Assembly (NCBI GenBank): GCA_026389895.1 | Contig: JAPLGZ010000195.1 | Coordinates: 1-32,532, forward strand | Origin: Chloroflexota bacterium | Lineage (GTDB): Bacteria; Chloroflexota; Anaerolineae; Caldilineales; Caldilineaceae | DNA length: 32,532 nucleotides | Direction: 5' to 3' | Shown here: positions 17,653-25,562 of the stretch, piece after piece | Numbering within the stretch: the stretch's first letter is position 1 | How the letters are laid out: each line of letters begins with the position of its first letter | The notes under the pieces: model-generated | Seen by the model: the letters and a program-made list of their open reading frames with translations, nothing else | Databases searched by the model: none | What the model was told of the DNA's origin: nothing | Translations under genes and position numbers: made by a program

Positions 17653-18618
17653 CTACTTTGCAACAATGTTAACTTTGCGGCGCTCACCATCCCCGGTGCT
17701 TTCGGTATAGACGGTTGGATGATCGCGCAAGGCCAGGTGAACAACCCGCCGTTCGTTGGGCGGCATAGGCTCTAACGAAACTGCCCGCCCCGAATTTGTG
17801 ACTTGTTCGGCCATACGCATGGCTAATTGCGTCAATTGTGTTAACCGGCGTGCTTTGTACTGTTCAACGTCAACAACGATATTTTTCCATTGGCGTAGCC
17901 GTTGGTTGATCATGAGACGGAGCAAATATTGAATATTGTCTAACGTTTCGCCTCGGCGTCCAATCAAAGCCCCTAAATCGGCACCACGCACATCCAATAG
18001 CAGATATGCCTCTTCATATTCCCCTGTTTTGCTATCACCGGTCTGCCAAGTCGCTGTGACTTCCCCCTGAAAGCCCATGAGTTGAATCATTTTGGTTAAT
18101 AATTCAACAGCTAGTTGGGCCAGAACTTCTTCTGTGGCTGGATTGTCTGTGGCTGGATCAAGGGTGGTAACCGCTGGTTCCAAAGCCGTTTCGGCAAGTG
18201 GTGTGCTCTCTAGGAGCGTCGCAACGGGCGCTGCCACGTCCTCTAGGATAGGCGCTGGCGCTTGAATCTCAGCCGGTATGGCTTGTTCCTCCGTCGCTGG
18301 TAACGGCGTTGTGATATTGGCCTCCGCACCAGTAGCAGACGGCAGCACAGAGGTTGTAGTTGGTGTGGGATTTGACTGGGGCACCACCGGCTCAGCTATA
18401 ACCGGTGCTACTGGTTTTGCCGGCTGCTCTTCTACACCTGTCGAACGGAGCGTCAAACGCACTTGCGCTGGTTCACTGCCAATCCCAAAGATGCCACGGC
18501 TCCCTTTGTTCAAGACTTCAATGTCAACTTGGTCTTGGCGCAGCTTTAACGTTTTCAGGCCATCTGCAATCGCTTCATCTGTTGTTTTGCCCGTAAATTC
18601 GTAACTCTGTGCTGCCAT
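17653..18618 (-). CDS. jag: Jag (KhpB/EloR-like) RNA-binding protein, Jag_N-KH-R3H
   Basis: A 321-residue protein with the full Jag layout: an N-terminal Jag_N domain (residues 1-58, with KGSRGIFGIG), an Ala/Pro/Thr/Glu-rich disordered linker to about 165, a KH domain with the GRRG loop (ADLGALIGRRGETLDNIQYLLR), and a C-terminal R3H domain with R290-x3-H294 (NERRVVHLALRDH). It probably binds RNA near the membrane and affects cell elongation or division, as shown for KhpB/EloR. The linker is longer than in Bacillus Jag. It starts 3 bases after the yidC stop. Confidence 0.95.
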   Translation of the reverse strand: MAAQSYEFTGKTTDEAIADGLKTLKLRQDQVDIEVLNKGSRGIFGIGSEPAQVRLTLRSTGVEEQPAKPVAPVIAEPVVPQSNPTPTTTSVLPSATGAEANITTPLPATEEQAIPAEIQAPAPILEDVAAPVATLLESTPLAETALEPAVTTLDPATDNPATEEVLAQLAVELLTKMIQLMGFQGEVTATWQTGDSKTGEYEEAYLLLDVRGADLGALIGRRGETLDNIQYLLRLMINQRLRQWKNIVVDVEQYKARRLTQLTQLAMRMAEQVTNSGRAVSLEPMPPNERRVVHLALRDHPTVYTESTGDGERRKVNIVAK

Positions 18619-18621
18619 GAC

Positions 18622-19641
18622 CTATTTCCTTTTTTCTCTACGACGTTTTGGCTGGGGAGGTGCACTTTTTTTGCTGGACGTAGCATCAATGTCATCCGCA
18701 CTCATATTGTTGGCCGTGATAGCTTTTAATTCACCTGAGCTGTCGGACTTTGGCGAGCGTGGTACATCGATCGTAACTTCGGATGCCGGCTTGCCACGGC
18801 CAACGATATTAAAGCGTTTGCTGGTCACGACCCACTGCTGTAACATCTGCAATAAATTGCTCGTGACCCAGTAAAGTGTAAGGCCCGCTGGCACTTGCAC
18901 GGTGAAGAAGCCAAACATCAGCGTCATCATCAAGCTCATTTGCTGCATCATCTTGGCTTGGCTGTCACCATTGGCGGGGGCCGCCATTGGCGTCATATAT
19001 TTCTGCATAACAAATTGCGAAGCTACCAATAGGATCGGCAAAACCAAGTAACTTGCCAGCAAGGTATAGTTGCCAACTTTAAAAGCATCGGTCAACCAGG
19101 CTGTTCCATGCGAATACTGAGGGAATCCAAGGTCAGGAATCCAAAAAAAGTTGGCATGCTGTAAAGCTGGTCCCAACGTCATCAACGCTGCATACAAACC
19201 AAACAAGATCGGCATCTGAATCACCAGGGGTAAACAACCACTGACAGGGTTGACGCCAGCTTCTTTATAAAGCTTCATTTGCTCTTGCGCTAACTTTTCT
19301 CGATCTTTGCCATATTTTCTTTGCAATTCCTGAATTTTGGGTTGCATGTCCTTTTGAGCCTGCATGCCACGCATCTGGCTTACCGTTAAAGGAAAGGTGA
19401 TCAGTTTGATGATCAGCGTGAAAACTATGATCGCAAAGCCCCAGTGGTAGGGTACACCAGATTCTTGCAGCCGTGTATGCAGCCATAGAAGTGACTTGGC
19501 CAAGGGCCACACGACAAGAGTTTGCCAGAGCCCACTAGCCGGCACCTTATAAACATCAACGCCTTCGTGTGGGACGCCACAGCCACTCAAAGCTAGCACG
19601 GCAATGATCAAGATCAGAAGGATCCAATATTTACGCTTCAC
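18622..19641 (-). CDS. yidC: Membrane protein insertase YidC/Oxa1
   Basis: A 339-residue insertase. The start is GTG at 19641, with AAAGGAG 10 bases ahead. A lipoprotein signal ends in LSGC (Cys21), as in Gram-positive-type YidC. The conserved YidC core follows: WGFAIIVFTLIIKLITFPL, the coiled cytoplasmic loop (MQAQKDMQPKIQELQRKYG), and NPVSGCLPLVIQMPILFGLY. The groove residue, usually Arg, is Lys here. The C-terminus is strongly basic (PKRRREKRK), typical of forms that bind ribosomes. No large periplasmic domain of the E. coli kind is present. Confidence 0.96.
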   Translation of the reverse strand: MKRKYWILLILIIAVLALSGCGVPHEGVDVYKVPASGLWQTLVVWPLAKSLLWLHTRLQESGVPYHWGFAIIVFTLIIKLITFPLTVSQMRGMQAQKDMQPKIQELQRKYGKDREKLAQEQMKLYKEAGVNPVSGCLPLVIQMPILFGLYAALMTLGPALQHANFFWIPDLGFPQYSHGTAWLTDAFKVGNYTLLASYLVLPILLVASQFVMQKYMTPMAAPANGDSQAKMMQQMSLMMTLMFGFFTVQVPAGLTLYWVTSNLLQMLQQWVVTSKRFNIVGRGKPASEVTIDVPRSPKSDSSGELKAITANNMSADDIDATSSKKSAPPQPKRRREKRK

Positions 19642-19720
19642 GTAGAGTTTTCTCCTTTAAGAGAATTACAACAAGTAGATCGCCACGAAACCCAACTGAG
19701 TTTTGAAGCGTTTCCTTTAA

Positions 19721-19930
19721 TCAAGGGACTGGATCGAAGCCGCCTTCATGCCAAGGATGGCAGCGCATAATCCGTTTAAGTCCCATCCAACCGCCTTTGC
19801 GGACGCCATATTTTTCGATAGCTTCCGCCGTATAATGGGAGCAGGTAGGATAGTAACGGCAATTGCTACCAAGCAGTGGTGAAATGAAACGTTGATAGAA
19901 ACGAATCAATACTAACATAAAGAGTTGCAT
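19721..19930 (-). CDS. yidD: Membrane protein insertion efficiency factor YidD
   Basis: A 69-residue protein with the family core [20 protein letters not shown] and [17 protein letters not shown], ending with the [14 protein letters not shown] motif. I take ATG 19930 as start because it gives the normal N-terminus ([11 protein letters not shown]). A TTG at 19948 would add six residues but has no better ribosome-binding site. It lies between rnpA and yidC as in most bacteria and probably supports YidC-dependent insertion. Confidence 0.93.
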   Translation of the reverse strand: MQLFMLVLIRFYQRFISPLLGSNCRYYPTCSHYTAEAIEKYGVRKGGWMGLKRIMRCHPWHEGGFDPVP

Positions 19931-20008
19931 AGGACCATATCTATCCAAAGCTTAGCTTCAACAACAGCTATCAAAGCCCGCAGCAAATTTGTTTGATTGG
20001 CTTATTCG

Positions 20009-20383
20009 TCAACCACGGCTCGCAACACCCTCATTACGTAACAGATCCTCACGTAACAAATGCGCCCGCCGAAGGAGGCGGGCGCAGGCGGTGTCCATCT
20101 GCTGAAAACTCGCGCGACCAATCGGGTATTTTGCAATAAAAACAATATCCCATCCAGGTTCAATTAGTGGCATACGCAGACGGGTGGCTTCGCGCAAGCG
20201 ACGCTTGACCTGATTGCGCAGTACAGCGCCCCCAATTCGACTGCTAATGGAGAAACCAAAGCGACTATAAGGCAGTTCATTGTGCAGAACGCACATAACC
20301 AAAAGCTCATTACCATAGGATTGGCCACGGCGGCGAATTTCCTGGAAACGTTCATTTTGGCGGATTCGATAGCGCTGTTTCAC
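20009..20383 (-). CDS. rnpA: Ribonuclease P protein component
   Basis: A 124-residue basic protein with the RNase P protein signature RNQVKRRLREATR. It assists the catalytic RNA in removing 5' leaders from tRNA precursors. The start is GTG at 20383; no strong Shine-Dalgarno is seen, only GTGGCCGA ahead. It follows rpmH by nearly 200 bases, an unusually long gap that holds a promoter candidate and alternative hairpins. The C-terminus is Arg-rich and somewhat extended. Confidence 0.95.
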   Translation of the reverse strand: MKQRYRIRQNERFQEIRRRGQSYGNELLVMCVLHNELPYSRFGFSISSRIGGAVLRNQVKRRLREATRLRMPLIEPGWDIVFIAKYPIGRASFQQMDTACARLLRRAHLLREDLLRNEGVASRG

Positions 20384-20410
20384 TCGGCCACTAGACTACA
20401 CAGAACCTAT

Positions 20411-20481
20411 GAATGCTACTTAATAACGTTGAAAAAGTAACATTCATGTTCTAAGCGTGGCTGTATCGAATGTTACTTTTT
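20411..20481 (-). promoter_or_regulatory. Alternative hairpins in the rnpA leader (terminator-like plus competing stem)
   Basis: On the minus strand AAAAAGTAACATTC (20481-20468) pairs perfectly with GAATGTTACTTTTT (20445-20432), a 14-bp stem with a 22-base loop and a T-rich end. The same second arm can pair with AAGTAGCATTC (20421-20411), 10 of 11 bases. The two folds exclude each other. The element lies between the rnpA promoter candidate and the GTG start, so it could attenuate rnpA. Confidence 0.55.
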
Positions 20482-20495
20482 AACAAAATAAGTAT

Positions 20496-20524
20496 ATAAT
20501 ATTGTAAGCCTCGGGCGTACTCAA
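20496..20524 (-). promoter_or_regulatory. Candidate internal promoter for rnpA
   Basis: Minus strand TTGAGT (20519-20524), a 17-base spacer and TATTAT (20496-20501), in the rpmH-rnpA gap. A start near 20489 would place the paired repeats at the very beginning of the rnpA leader. Confidence 0.45.
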
Positions 20525-20566
20525 CTCAGTCGCACGGGAAACCCCTGCGATTGATGAGAATTAGCA

Positions 20567-20583
20567 AAATGCAAAGTGCATTT
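20567..20583 (-). terminator. Small hairpin at the rpmH stop codon
   Basis: AAATGCA and TGCATTT form a 7-bp stem with a 3-base loop directly after, and partly within, the rpmH stop codon, followed on the minus strand by TTGC. It is AT-rich and at best a weak or partial terminator between rpmH and rnpA. Confidence 0.3.
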
Positions 20584-20749
20584 AATCAATCGATTTACGC
20601 ATAGTCAATTGCACACTCAGCTTTGCGCGGCCGGCTAAACGTCGGCGCCTCAATACATTGCGACCACCGGGTGACATCATGCGATTTCGGAACCCATGGG
20701 TTCTCAAGCGTTTGCGGACTTTTGGTTGCCAAGTGCGTTTTGTAGACAT
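20582..20749 (-). CDS. rpmH: 50S ribosomal protein L34
   Basis: A 55-residue basic protein: after MST comes [17 protein letters not shown], then [17 protein letters not shown], the invariant L34 pattern. It ends with a short extra tail (QLTMRKSID) compared with the usual 44-46 residues. AAGGAG lies 6 bases before ATG 20749. It is the first gene of the rpmH-rnpA-yidD-yidC-jag series and has a strong promoter. dnaA, the customary neighbour upstream, is absent. Confidence 0.95.
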   Translation of the reverse strand: MSTKRTWQPKVRKRLRTHGFRNRMMSPGGRNVLRRRRLAGRAKLSVQLTMRKSID

Positions 20750-20811
20750 GGTTTACTCCTTATGATCGATTAACAGCGCCAGTCGCTGCATAGGGCTATT
20801 CTCAAACGGAT

Positions 20812-20840
20812 ATTATACGTGTATCTGTTTCATACGTCAA
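20812..20840 (-). promoter_or_regulatory. Strong sigma-70 promoter of rpmH
   Basis: Minus strand TTGACG (20835-20840), a 17-base spacer, and a perfect TATAAT (20812-20817). It lies 63 bases upstream of the L34 start and fits a highly expressed ribosomal gene. Confidence 0.75.
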
Positions 20841-21038
20841 ATTGCGCTAGCTTTTTCCGCCGTAAAAATTATCTCTGCCGGGTTTTTACTCTGCGGATGG
20901 TAAGCGTATGTTTTTGGTCTGTGAATAGCCGTGTATTATTGCTGAAGTAAGCTTTAAATGGCACTTTGCCACTATACCCTCGCCAGTGCCACTTTGCAAA
21001 AAAAACGGGCCTATATTGCTGATTAATGCCAATTAGGC

Positions 21039-21070
21039 TTGGCAAGCAGTGGGAGTAGTGGTACTATAAT
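21039..21070 (+). promoter_or_regulatory. Sigma-70 promoter of the disordered/membrane protein gene
   Basis: TTGGCA (21039-21044), 17 bases, TACTAT (21062-21067); a TATAAT overlaps at 21065-21070. The start codon lies about 35 bases further on, after GGAGGGTGA. Confidence 0.6.
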
Positions 21071-21105
21071 TTCTGTTAGAACTTTAAAGCTTTGTTGGAG
21101 GGTGA

Positions 21106-22740
21106 ATGTCCACACAGTCTGCGCGAAATCCCACCGATCTGGGATTGACGCCGACAGCGCAATTCTCTCAGGTGAAAAATTTGCGTGATGAAGACCCCAA
21201 TGCGGGTGCTAAAACGCCAGGCAATATGCCCGGCGGTGAAAGCCCTGAATTATTGCGTTGGCGCGCTGATATGCTGATGGATGAAATGATGCTGGGCGCG
21301 GTTGATGTTTATGCAGGAGAACCTAAAACTGCATCCGTGCCCGCCGGTCCATCGCTTTACCAGCCACGCGATGGCTATCAGACTGACGCGCATGACGAAC
21401 GGTCAGTTTCTCCGCGAGCTTCTTATGAAAATGGCCGCAATGGCGGCCATCACGGGCCAGAAACGCAAACCGTGAATGGGTATAGCGCTAATGGTTATCG
21501 CCAGAATGCTCCTCAGGAAAACGCTTATAGTGAAAATGGGCGGACGGATGGGTCAACGTCTCGCCCCTTAGCGACTGCCGCGCCCACACCAACTGAGTCT
21601 GAAGTAAGTCCTGCCAAAAAAGAGAGCCAAACGGGGCAGCCCCGTCATCCCGGACCGGTAGAGCCACCCGCCCGCGAAACTAAATCCTGGGTGTTTTCTG
21701 CTGAAGCACGCTATCAGCAGATTGCGCGTAGTCAGAACACGGAGTCTGCTAGCCAATCACCAGCTAATTTCACTTCGGCAATTCCTGTGCCAACATCTGC
21801 CCAACCGTGGATGGCCGCTGAATCGGCTGCAAATCTCATGATCCCCTCTGAGTTTGCCCAAAGCGGCCAGGCTCAAAATGGTTATGCGGCTACTAATGGT
21901 AGCCACGGCCCCGAGTTAGGGCCAGTGCGCCGGACGGTACCCCAAGTAACCAATGCGATGGCTATGCCCGTCCACGGCGCACCTGCTAGTGCCAGTGGTG
22001 TTGGTGCACAGAGTGTACCTAACCGCAATGGCAAATGGTCTAATCTATTGCCGCGCGTATCGACTACCGACTTGCAAACCCTGCAACAAGAAATTACGAC
22101 GCTGCACAGTGAGATCAACGCCATTTTGCCGGCTAGCCATGAGTCTAACCAACGATCTCAGCACTTGCTGGAAAAAGCCCAGGCCATTTTAGAGAACGAT
22201 CCGATGCGTTCGGCCGAAGTTGAATATTATTTGCAACAAGTGCGCACTATTTTTCAACGTGTGCAGCAGACGATCCATTGGTCAAATCTTTATCGCAACC
22301 GTTTGTTGGTCTATCTGACCGGTTGGTCAGTATTGGCGGCTATTGTGCTCCTCGCTCGTTATATGTATCAACCGCAAATGGAAAATTGGGTGATTGCGCT
22401 AGGTAACTGGGCTACTGACAGCTTTGCTGCGCAAAACTTTGCGGCTTGGATTAGCACATTATCTGCCGGTGCACTGGGTGGGGCGCTGGGGACACTAATT
22501 AATTTGCGTTTACGCAGCCGTCTTGAATATGGCTTTTTTGATCGTAAATATGGTTTGCGAGGGTTGATTTTACCGGTGATGGGGGCGCTCTTTGGTTTTG
22601 TGCTCTACCTGTTCGTTGGCTTGATTTTCTATTTACTGGAATTCAACCCGTCGATAAACATGGCTCTGAGTACACTCCCTGCCCTGATCGCCTTCATTTT
22701 TGGTATAAGCCAGGAATCAATCTATGGCACGCGTAGATAG
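21106..22740 (+). CDS. Large protein with disordered N-terminus, coiled coil and C-terminal membrane domain; unknown
   Basis: A 544-residue protein that I cannot assign. Residues 1 to about 305 are low-complexity and Gly/Asn/Pro/Ser/Ala-rich, with repeated NGY or ENG units (VNGYSANGYRQNA, AYSENG, QNGYAATNG). Residues about 320-395 are a probable coiled coil (LQTLQQEITTLHSEINAIL and VEYYLQQVRTIFQRVQQTI). The last 150 residues hold about four hydrophobic segments, including VYLTGWSVLAAIVLLARYM, a Gly/Ala-rich AGALGGALGTLI, and LPVMGALFGFVLYLFVG. No signal peptide is seen, so the disordered part is likely cytoplasmic. GGAGG stands 5 bases ahead of ATG 21106. It sits 18 bases before priA and is divergent from rpmH. 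Confidence 0.85.
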   Translation: MSTQSARNPTDLGLTPTAQFSQVKNLRDEDPNAGAKTPGNMPGGESPELLRWRADMLMDEMMLGAVDVYAGEPKTASVPAGPSLYQPRDGYQTDAHDERSVSPRASYENGRNGGHHGPETQTVNGYSANGYRQNAPQENAYSENGRTDGSTSRPLATAAPTPTESEVSPAKKESQTGQPRHPGPVEPPARETKSWVFSAEARYQQIARSQNTESASQSPANFTSAIPVPTSAQPWMAAESAANLMIPSEFAQSGQAQNGYAATNGSHGPELGPVRRTVPQVTNAMAMPVHGAPASASGVGAQSVPNRNGKWSNLLPRVSTTDLQTLQQEITTLHSEINAILPASHESNQRSQHLLEKAQAILENDPMRSAEVEYYLQQVRTIFQRVQQTIHWSNLYRNRLLVYLTGWSVLAAIVLLARYMYQPQMENWVIALGNWATDSFAAQNFAAWISTLSAGALGGALGTLINLRLRSRLEYGFFDRKYGLRGLILPVMGALFGFVLYLFVGLIFYLLEFNPSINMALSTLPALIAFIFGISQESIYGTRR

Positions 22741-22758
22741 TTTTATTTTGCTTACGTT

Positions 22759-25431
22759 ATGATCTACGCGGAAATTATTGTCAATATTCCCATCCGGCGG
22801 TCTTTTGGCAATCATGGTACCGAACCCCCACCGCCTGAGCCGATGCCCTTTGTATCGGAAAATGAGACAGATGTGCCTAACGAGGGGCGCGCGTCTGCGG
22901 CTGCCCTCCAAATTTTTCACTATCATTTGCCTGCCGAACTCGAAACTCTCCTCCAACCGGGCCATCTGGTCTGGATCCCCTTTGGTCGCCAAGAGATTCA
23001 GGGAATTGTCGTGCGGCTGGCTGGGGATGCACCAGTGCCTACGAAGGCCATTCTCCGGCTCGCGCGCCCTGAGCCGGTGGTTACACCGGCTCAAGTTGAA
23101 CTTGCCAGCTGGATTGCAGATGCTTATGTTGCGCCGCTTGCAGAGGCAATTAAGCTTTTTTTGCCGCCTGGTCTCTTTACAAAATTGGATGGCGCAGGCA
23201 GCGCGCGCGCAAAACGTGAAGTAGAAGTGGCCCTGCTTGCGGATGCTGCCACCATCAAACAACAATTGCCGACATTAGGTCGGGCCAGCCATAAGGCACT
23301 TGTGCTTGGCTGGCTACTAGAGCATCCCGATCAGTCGCCCACCCCTCAAGTGTTACAACAACTTTGTGGTTTAAATACACCAGTTGCTATTAAGAGTGTC
23401 TTGGCCGAGGGCATCGCTGAACTTAAGGATGGCCTGGTGCAACTGGCCCGACCCGACGCAGAGGCTCGCCAGACTTTATGGCGGTGGCGTGGGGTGGATA
23501 AGTACGATACTGTCTTGCAGACATTATTGGCCGCAGGGAAACCACTCTGGAAAAGTGACTTGCACGCCCGTACCAAGACTGACTTAGAGACGTTACGCAC
23601 TTTGCAAGCCGCTGGTCTGGTTAGCTTAGTTGAAAAAGTTCGCTTACGCGATCCCTTGGCTGGCCAAACTTATACCATTACGAAAGCCCCACCGCTTACG
23701 ACCGAACAGACCCAAGTTTGGCAAAAGGTCGCGACTCATTGGCAACCAGGCCAAACGTCTGCCGCAAAATTTCTGCTCCACGGTGTAACCGGTAGCGGTA
23801 AGACCGAAATCTATCTGCGTTCAATTGAATATGCCTTGGCCCAACAACGCCAGGCTATTGTATTGGTGCCAGAAATTGCTTTAACGCCCCAGACTGTTGC
23901 GCGGTTTGCGGGGCGGTTTCCGGGGCGGGTAACGGTGATTCATTCGGCACTCAGCACTGGCGAACGGTACGATACTTGGCGTTCGATCCGAGCTGGCACG
24001 TATGATGTGGTGGTGGGACCACGCAGCGCGCTCTTTGCGCCTTTACCGCGTTTGGGTCTCATTATTTTAGATGAAGAGCATGAAAGTTCTTATAAGCAAA
24101 ATGCGGAGGAGTGGGGTAGTTTTACTGTCTTTTATGACGCCCGAGTGGTAGCGCATAAGCTGGCCGAATTAACGCACAGCGCCCTGATCCTGGGCAGTGC
24201 TACCCCAAGCTTGGAAAGTTATTATGCAACGACGCAAGGTAAGCTTATTTTGTTAGAAATGCCGCGCCGAGTGATGGGCCATCAGGCGCCGGACGTGCCA
24301 CCCGAAGATACTTTATCTAGAACTGCGCCCGTATTAGAAACTGCGCTGGCCTCCGCTGGGTCTATAGTAGTGGCGCCGAAATCTGCGATCTATGCTGAGA
24401 TGCCACCCGTCGAAATTGTAGACATGCGCCAGGAATTGCGCGCTGGTCATCGTAGCATCTTTAGTCGCAGTCTTCAAGCTGAGTTGCATGCAACGCTGGA
24501 CGCTGGCGAACAGGCGATTCTCTTTTTAAATCGACGTGGCACCAATACATTTGTGATGTGTCGTGATTGTGGGGATGTCCAGGAATGTCCCCGCTGCGAA
24601 GTGCCGCTTGTCTATCATGAAAATGCGCAAGAGCTTGTCTGTCACCATTGCAACAAACGCTATCCTATTCCAGTGATTTGCCCAGAGTGTAATAGTAAGC
24701 GCATCAAGTATTTTGGCAGTGGTACACAGCGGATTGAAGAACTGATCCAGCAGATAGAGCCCCGTGCTCGCTTGTTGCGTTGGGATGCTGATACGACAGG
24801 CCGCAAAGGTAGCCACGCTACCATTTTGCGTCAATTCGCAGCCCATGAGGCCGATGTGCTGGTCGGCACGCAAATGATTGCTAAAGGGCTAGATTTACCA
24901 TTGGTCACATTAGTGGGCGTGATAGCCGCCGATGTGGGGCTTTATTTGCCTGATTTTCGCAGCGGCGAGCGCACATTTCAATTGCTCACCCAGGTGGCGG
25001 GCCGTGCTGGACGTGGTCAGCGGGGCGGGCGTGTTGTTATTCAGAGCTATCGTCCAGAACATTATGCGATTCAGGCAGCAGCGCAACATGACTATGCAGC
25101 CTTCTATCAACATGAAATTGAGTTCCGCCGCGAACATAGCTATCCACCTGCTCGCCGGCTGGCCCGTTTGATCTATTGGGACAAAAAGTCTGAAAAGGCC
25201 CAGACTGCGGCAGAGGAACTAAGCGCCATCTTGCGCCATCGTTTACATAATATGGCATTGGAGGGTAAATTTGCCGGCGTGCTCGGCCCCGCCCCTGCCT
25301 TTTTTGCGCGCTATCGCGGTTATTATCGTTGGCAAATTCTACTGCATGCCCCTGATCCGGCCGCGGTGCTGCGCGGTTTGTCGATCCCCTTTGGTTGGCG
25401 CGTGGACATTGATCCTGTTTCTATGCTATAA
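22759..25431 (+). CDS. priA: Primosomal replication-restart helicase PriA
   Basis: An 890-residue superfamily 2 helicase, longer than the usual 730-820. Walker A is GVTGSGKTEIYL (about 341-352), Walker B is LDEEHESSYKQ (about 436), and helicase motifs follow with GTQMIAKGLD and AGRAGRGQRGG. Eight cysteines, CRDC-CPRC-CHHC-CPEC (about 600-645), bind two zinc ions. Two extra pieces are visible: about 40 residues in the N-terminal 3'-DNA-binding domain (after IPIRRSF) and about 40 between RRVMG and the VEIVDMR segment. ATG 22759 has no clear Shine-Dalgarno; coupling to the upstream gene is possible. PriA reloads the replicative helicase at stalled forks. Confidence 0.96.
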   Translation: MIYAEIIVNIPIRRSFGNHGTEPPPPEPMPFVSENETDVPNEGRASAAALQIFHYHLPAELETLLQPGHLVWIPFGRQEIQGIVVRLAGDAPVPTKAILRLARPEPVVTPAQVELASWIADAYVAPLAEAIKLFLPPGLFTKLDGAGSARAKREVEVALLADAATIKQQLPTLGRASHKALVLGWLLEHPDQSPTPQVLQQLCGLNTPVAIKSVLAEGIAELKDGLVQLARPDAEARQTLWRWRGVDKYDTVLQTLLAAGKPLWKSDLHARTKTDLETLRTLQAAGLVSLVEKVRLRDPLAGQTYTITKAPPLTTEQTQVWQKVATHWQPGQTSAAKFLLHGVTGSGKTEIYLRSIEYALAQQRQAIVLVPEIALTPQTVARFAGRFPGRVTVIHSALSTGERYDTWRSIRAGTYDVVVGPRSALFAPLPRLGLIILDEEHESSYKQNAEEWGSFTVFYDARVVAHKLAELTHSALILGSATPSLESYYATTQGKLILLEMPRRVMGHQAPDVPPEDTLSRTAPVLETALASAGSIVVAPKSAIYAEMPPVEIVDMRQELRAGHRSIFSRSLQAELHATLDAGEQAILFLNRRGTNTFVMCRDCGDVQECPRCEVPLVYHENAQELVCHHCNKRYPIPVICPECNSKRIKYFGSGTQRIEELIQQIEPRARLLRWDADTTGRKGSHATILRQFAAHEADVLVGTQMIAKGLDLPLVTLVGVIAADVGLYLPDFRSGERTFQLLTQVAGRAGRGQRGGRVVIQSYRPEHYAIQAAAQHDYAAFYQHEIEFRREHSYPPARRLARLIYWDKKSEKAQTAAEELSAILRHRLHNMALEGKFAGVLGPAPAFFARYRGYYRWQILLHAPDPAAVLRGLSIPFGWRVDIDPVSML

Positions 25432-25483
25432 AGCATTCGCATTCAGGCCACGAAGTGTGCTGCGTACAGGACATGGACTTTCA

Positions 25484-25512
25484 TTGCCTAGCCGAGGATC
25501 CTCTCGTATAAT
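25484..25512 (+). promoter_or_regulatory. Promoter with a dyad in its spacer, ahead of the BldC/MerR-like gene
   Basis: TTGCCT (25484-25489), 17 bases, perfect TATAAT (25507-25512). The perfect palindrome GAGGATCCTC (25494-25503) lies inside the spacer. MerR-type regulators bind dyads in this position, so autoregulation by the downstream gene product is a reasonable idea. Confidence 0.6.
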
Positions 25513-25562
25513 AGCTGAGGCGACAACGGATCTTTGTCTCCATGACCAGGAGCTAATCGAAT

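Larger units (their letters stand above)
20750..21105. other. Divergent intergenic region upstream of rpmH and the membrane-protein gene
   Basis: A 356-base gap where dnaA/oriC would often be expected. It carries the rpmH promoter (20812-20840), a plus-strand promoter (21039-21070), and two near-copies of GCACTTTGC (20961-20969 and, as GCCACTTTGC, 20988-20997). I see no cluster of TTATCCACA DnaA boxes and no parS palindrome. It contains no gene. Confidence 0.6.

Noticed and set aside
20495-20500. Plus-strand TATAAT as promoter of an antisense RNA to rpmH
   Set aside because: No acceptable -35 hexamer at the right distance; the same AT-rich stretch is better explained as the minus-strand rnpA promoter.
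20750-21105. Chromosome origin (oriC) next to rpmH
   Set aside because: No cluster of DnaA boxes, no AT-rich unwinding repeats and no dnaA gene are visible, so the call is not supported.
22717-23265. 182-residue minus-strand open frame
   Set aside because: Antisense to the start of priA; the priA frame has clear motifs and this one has none.
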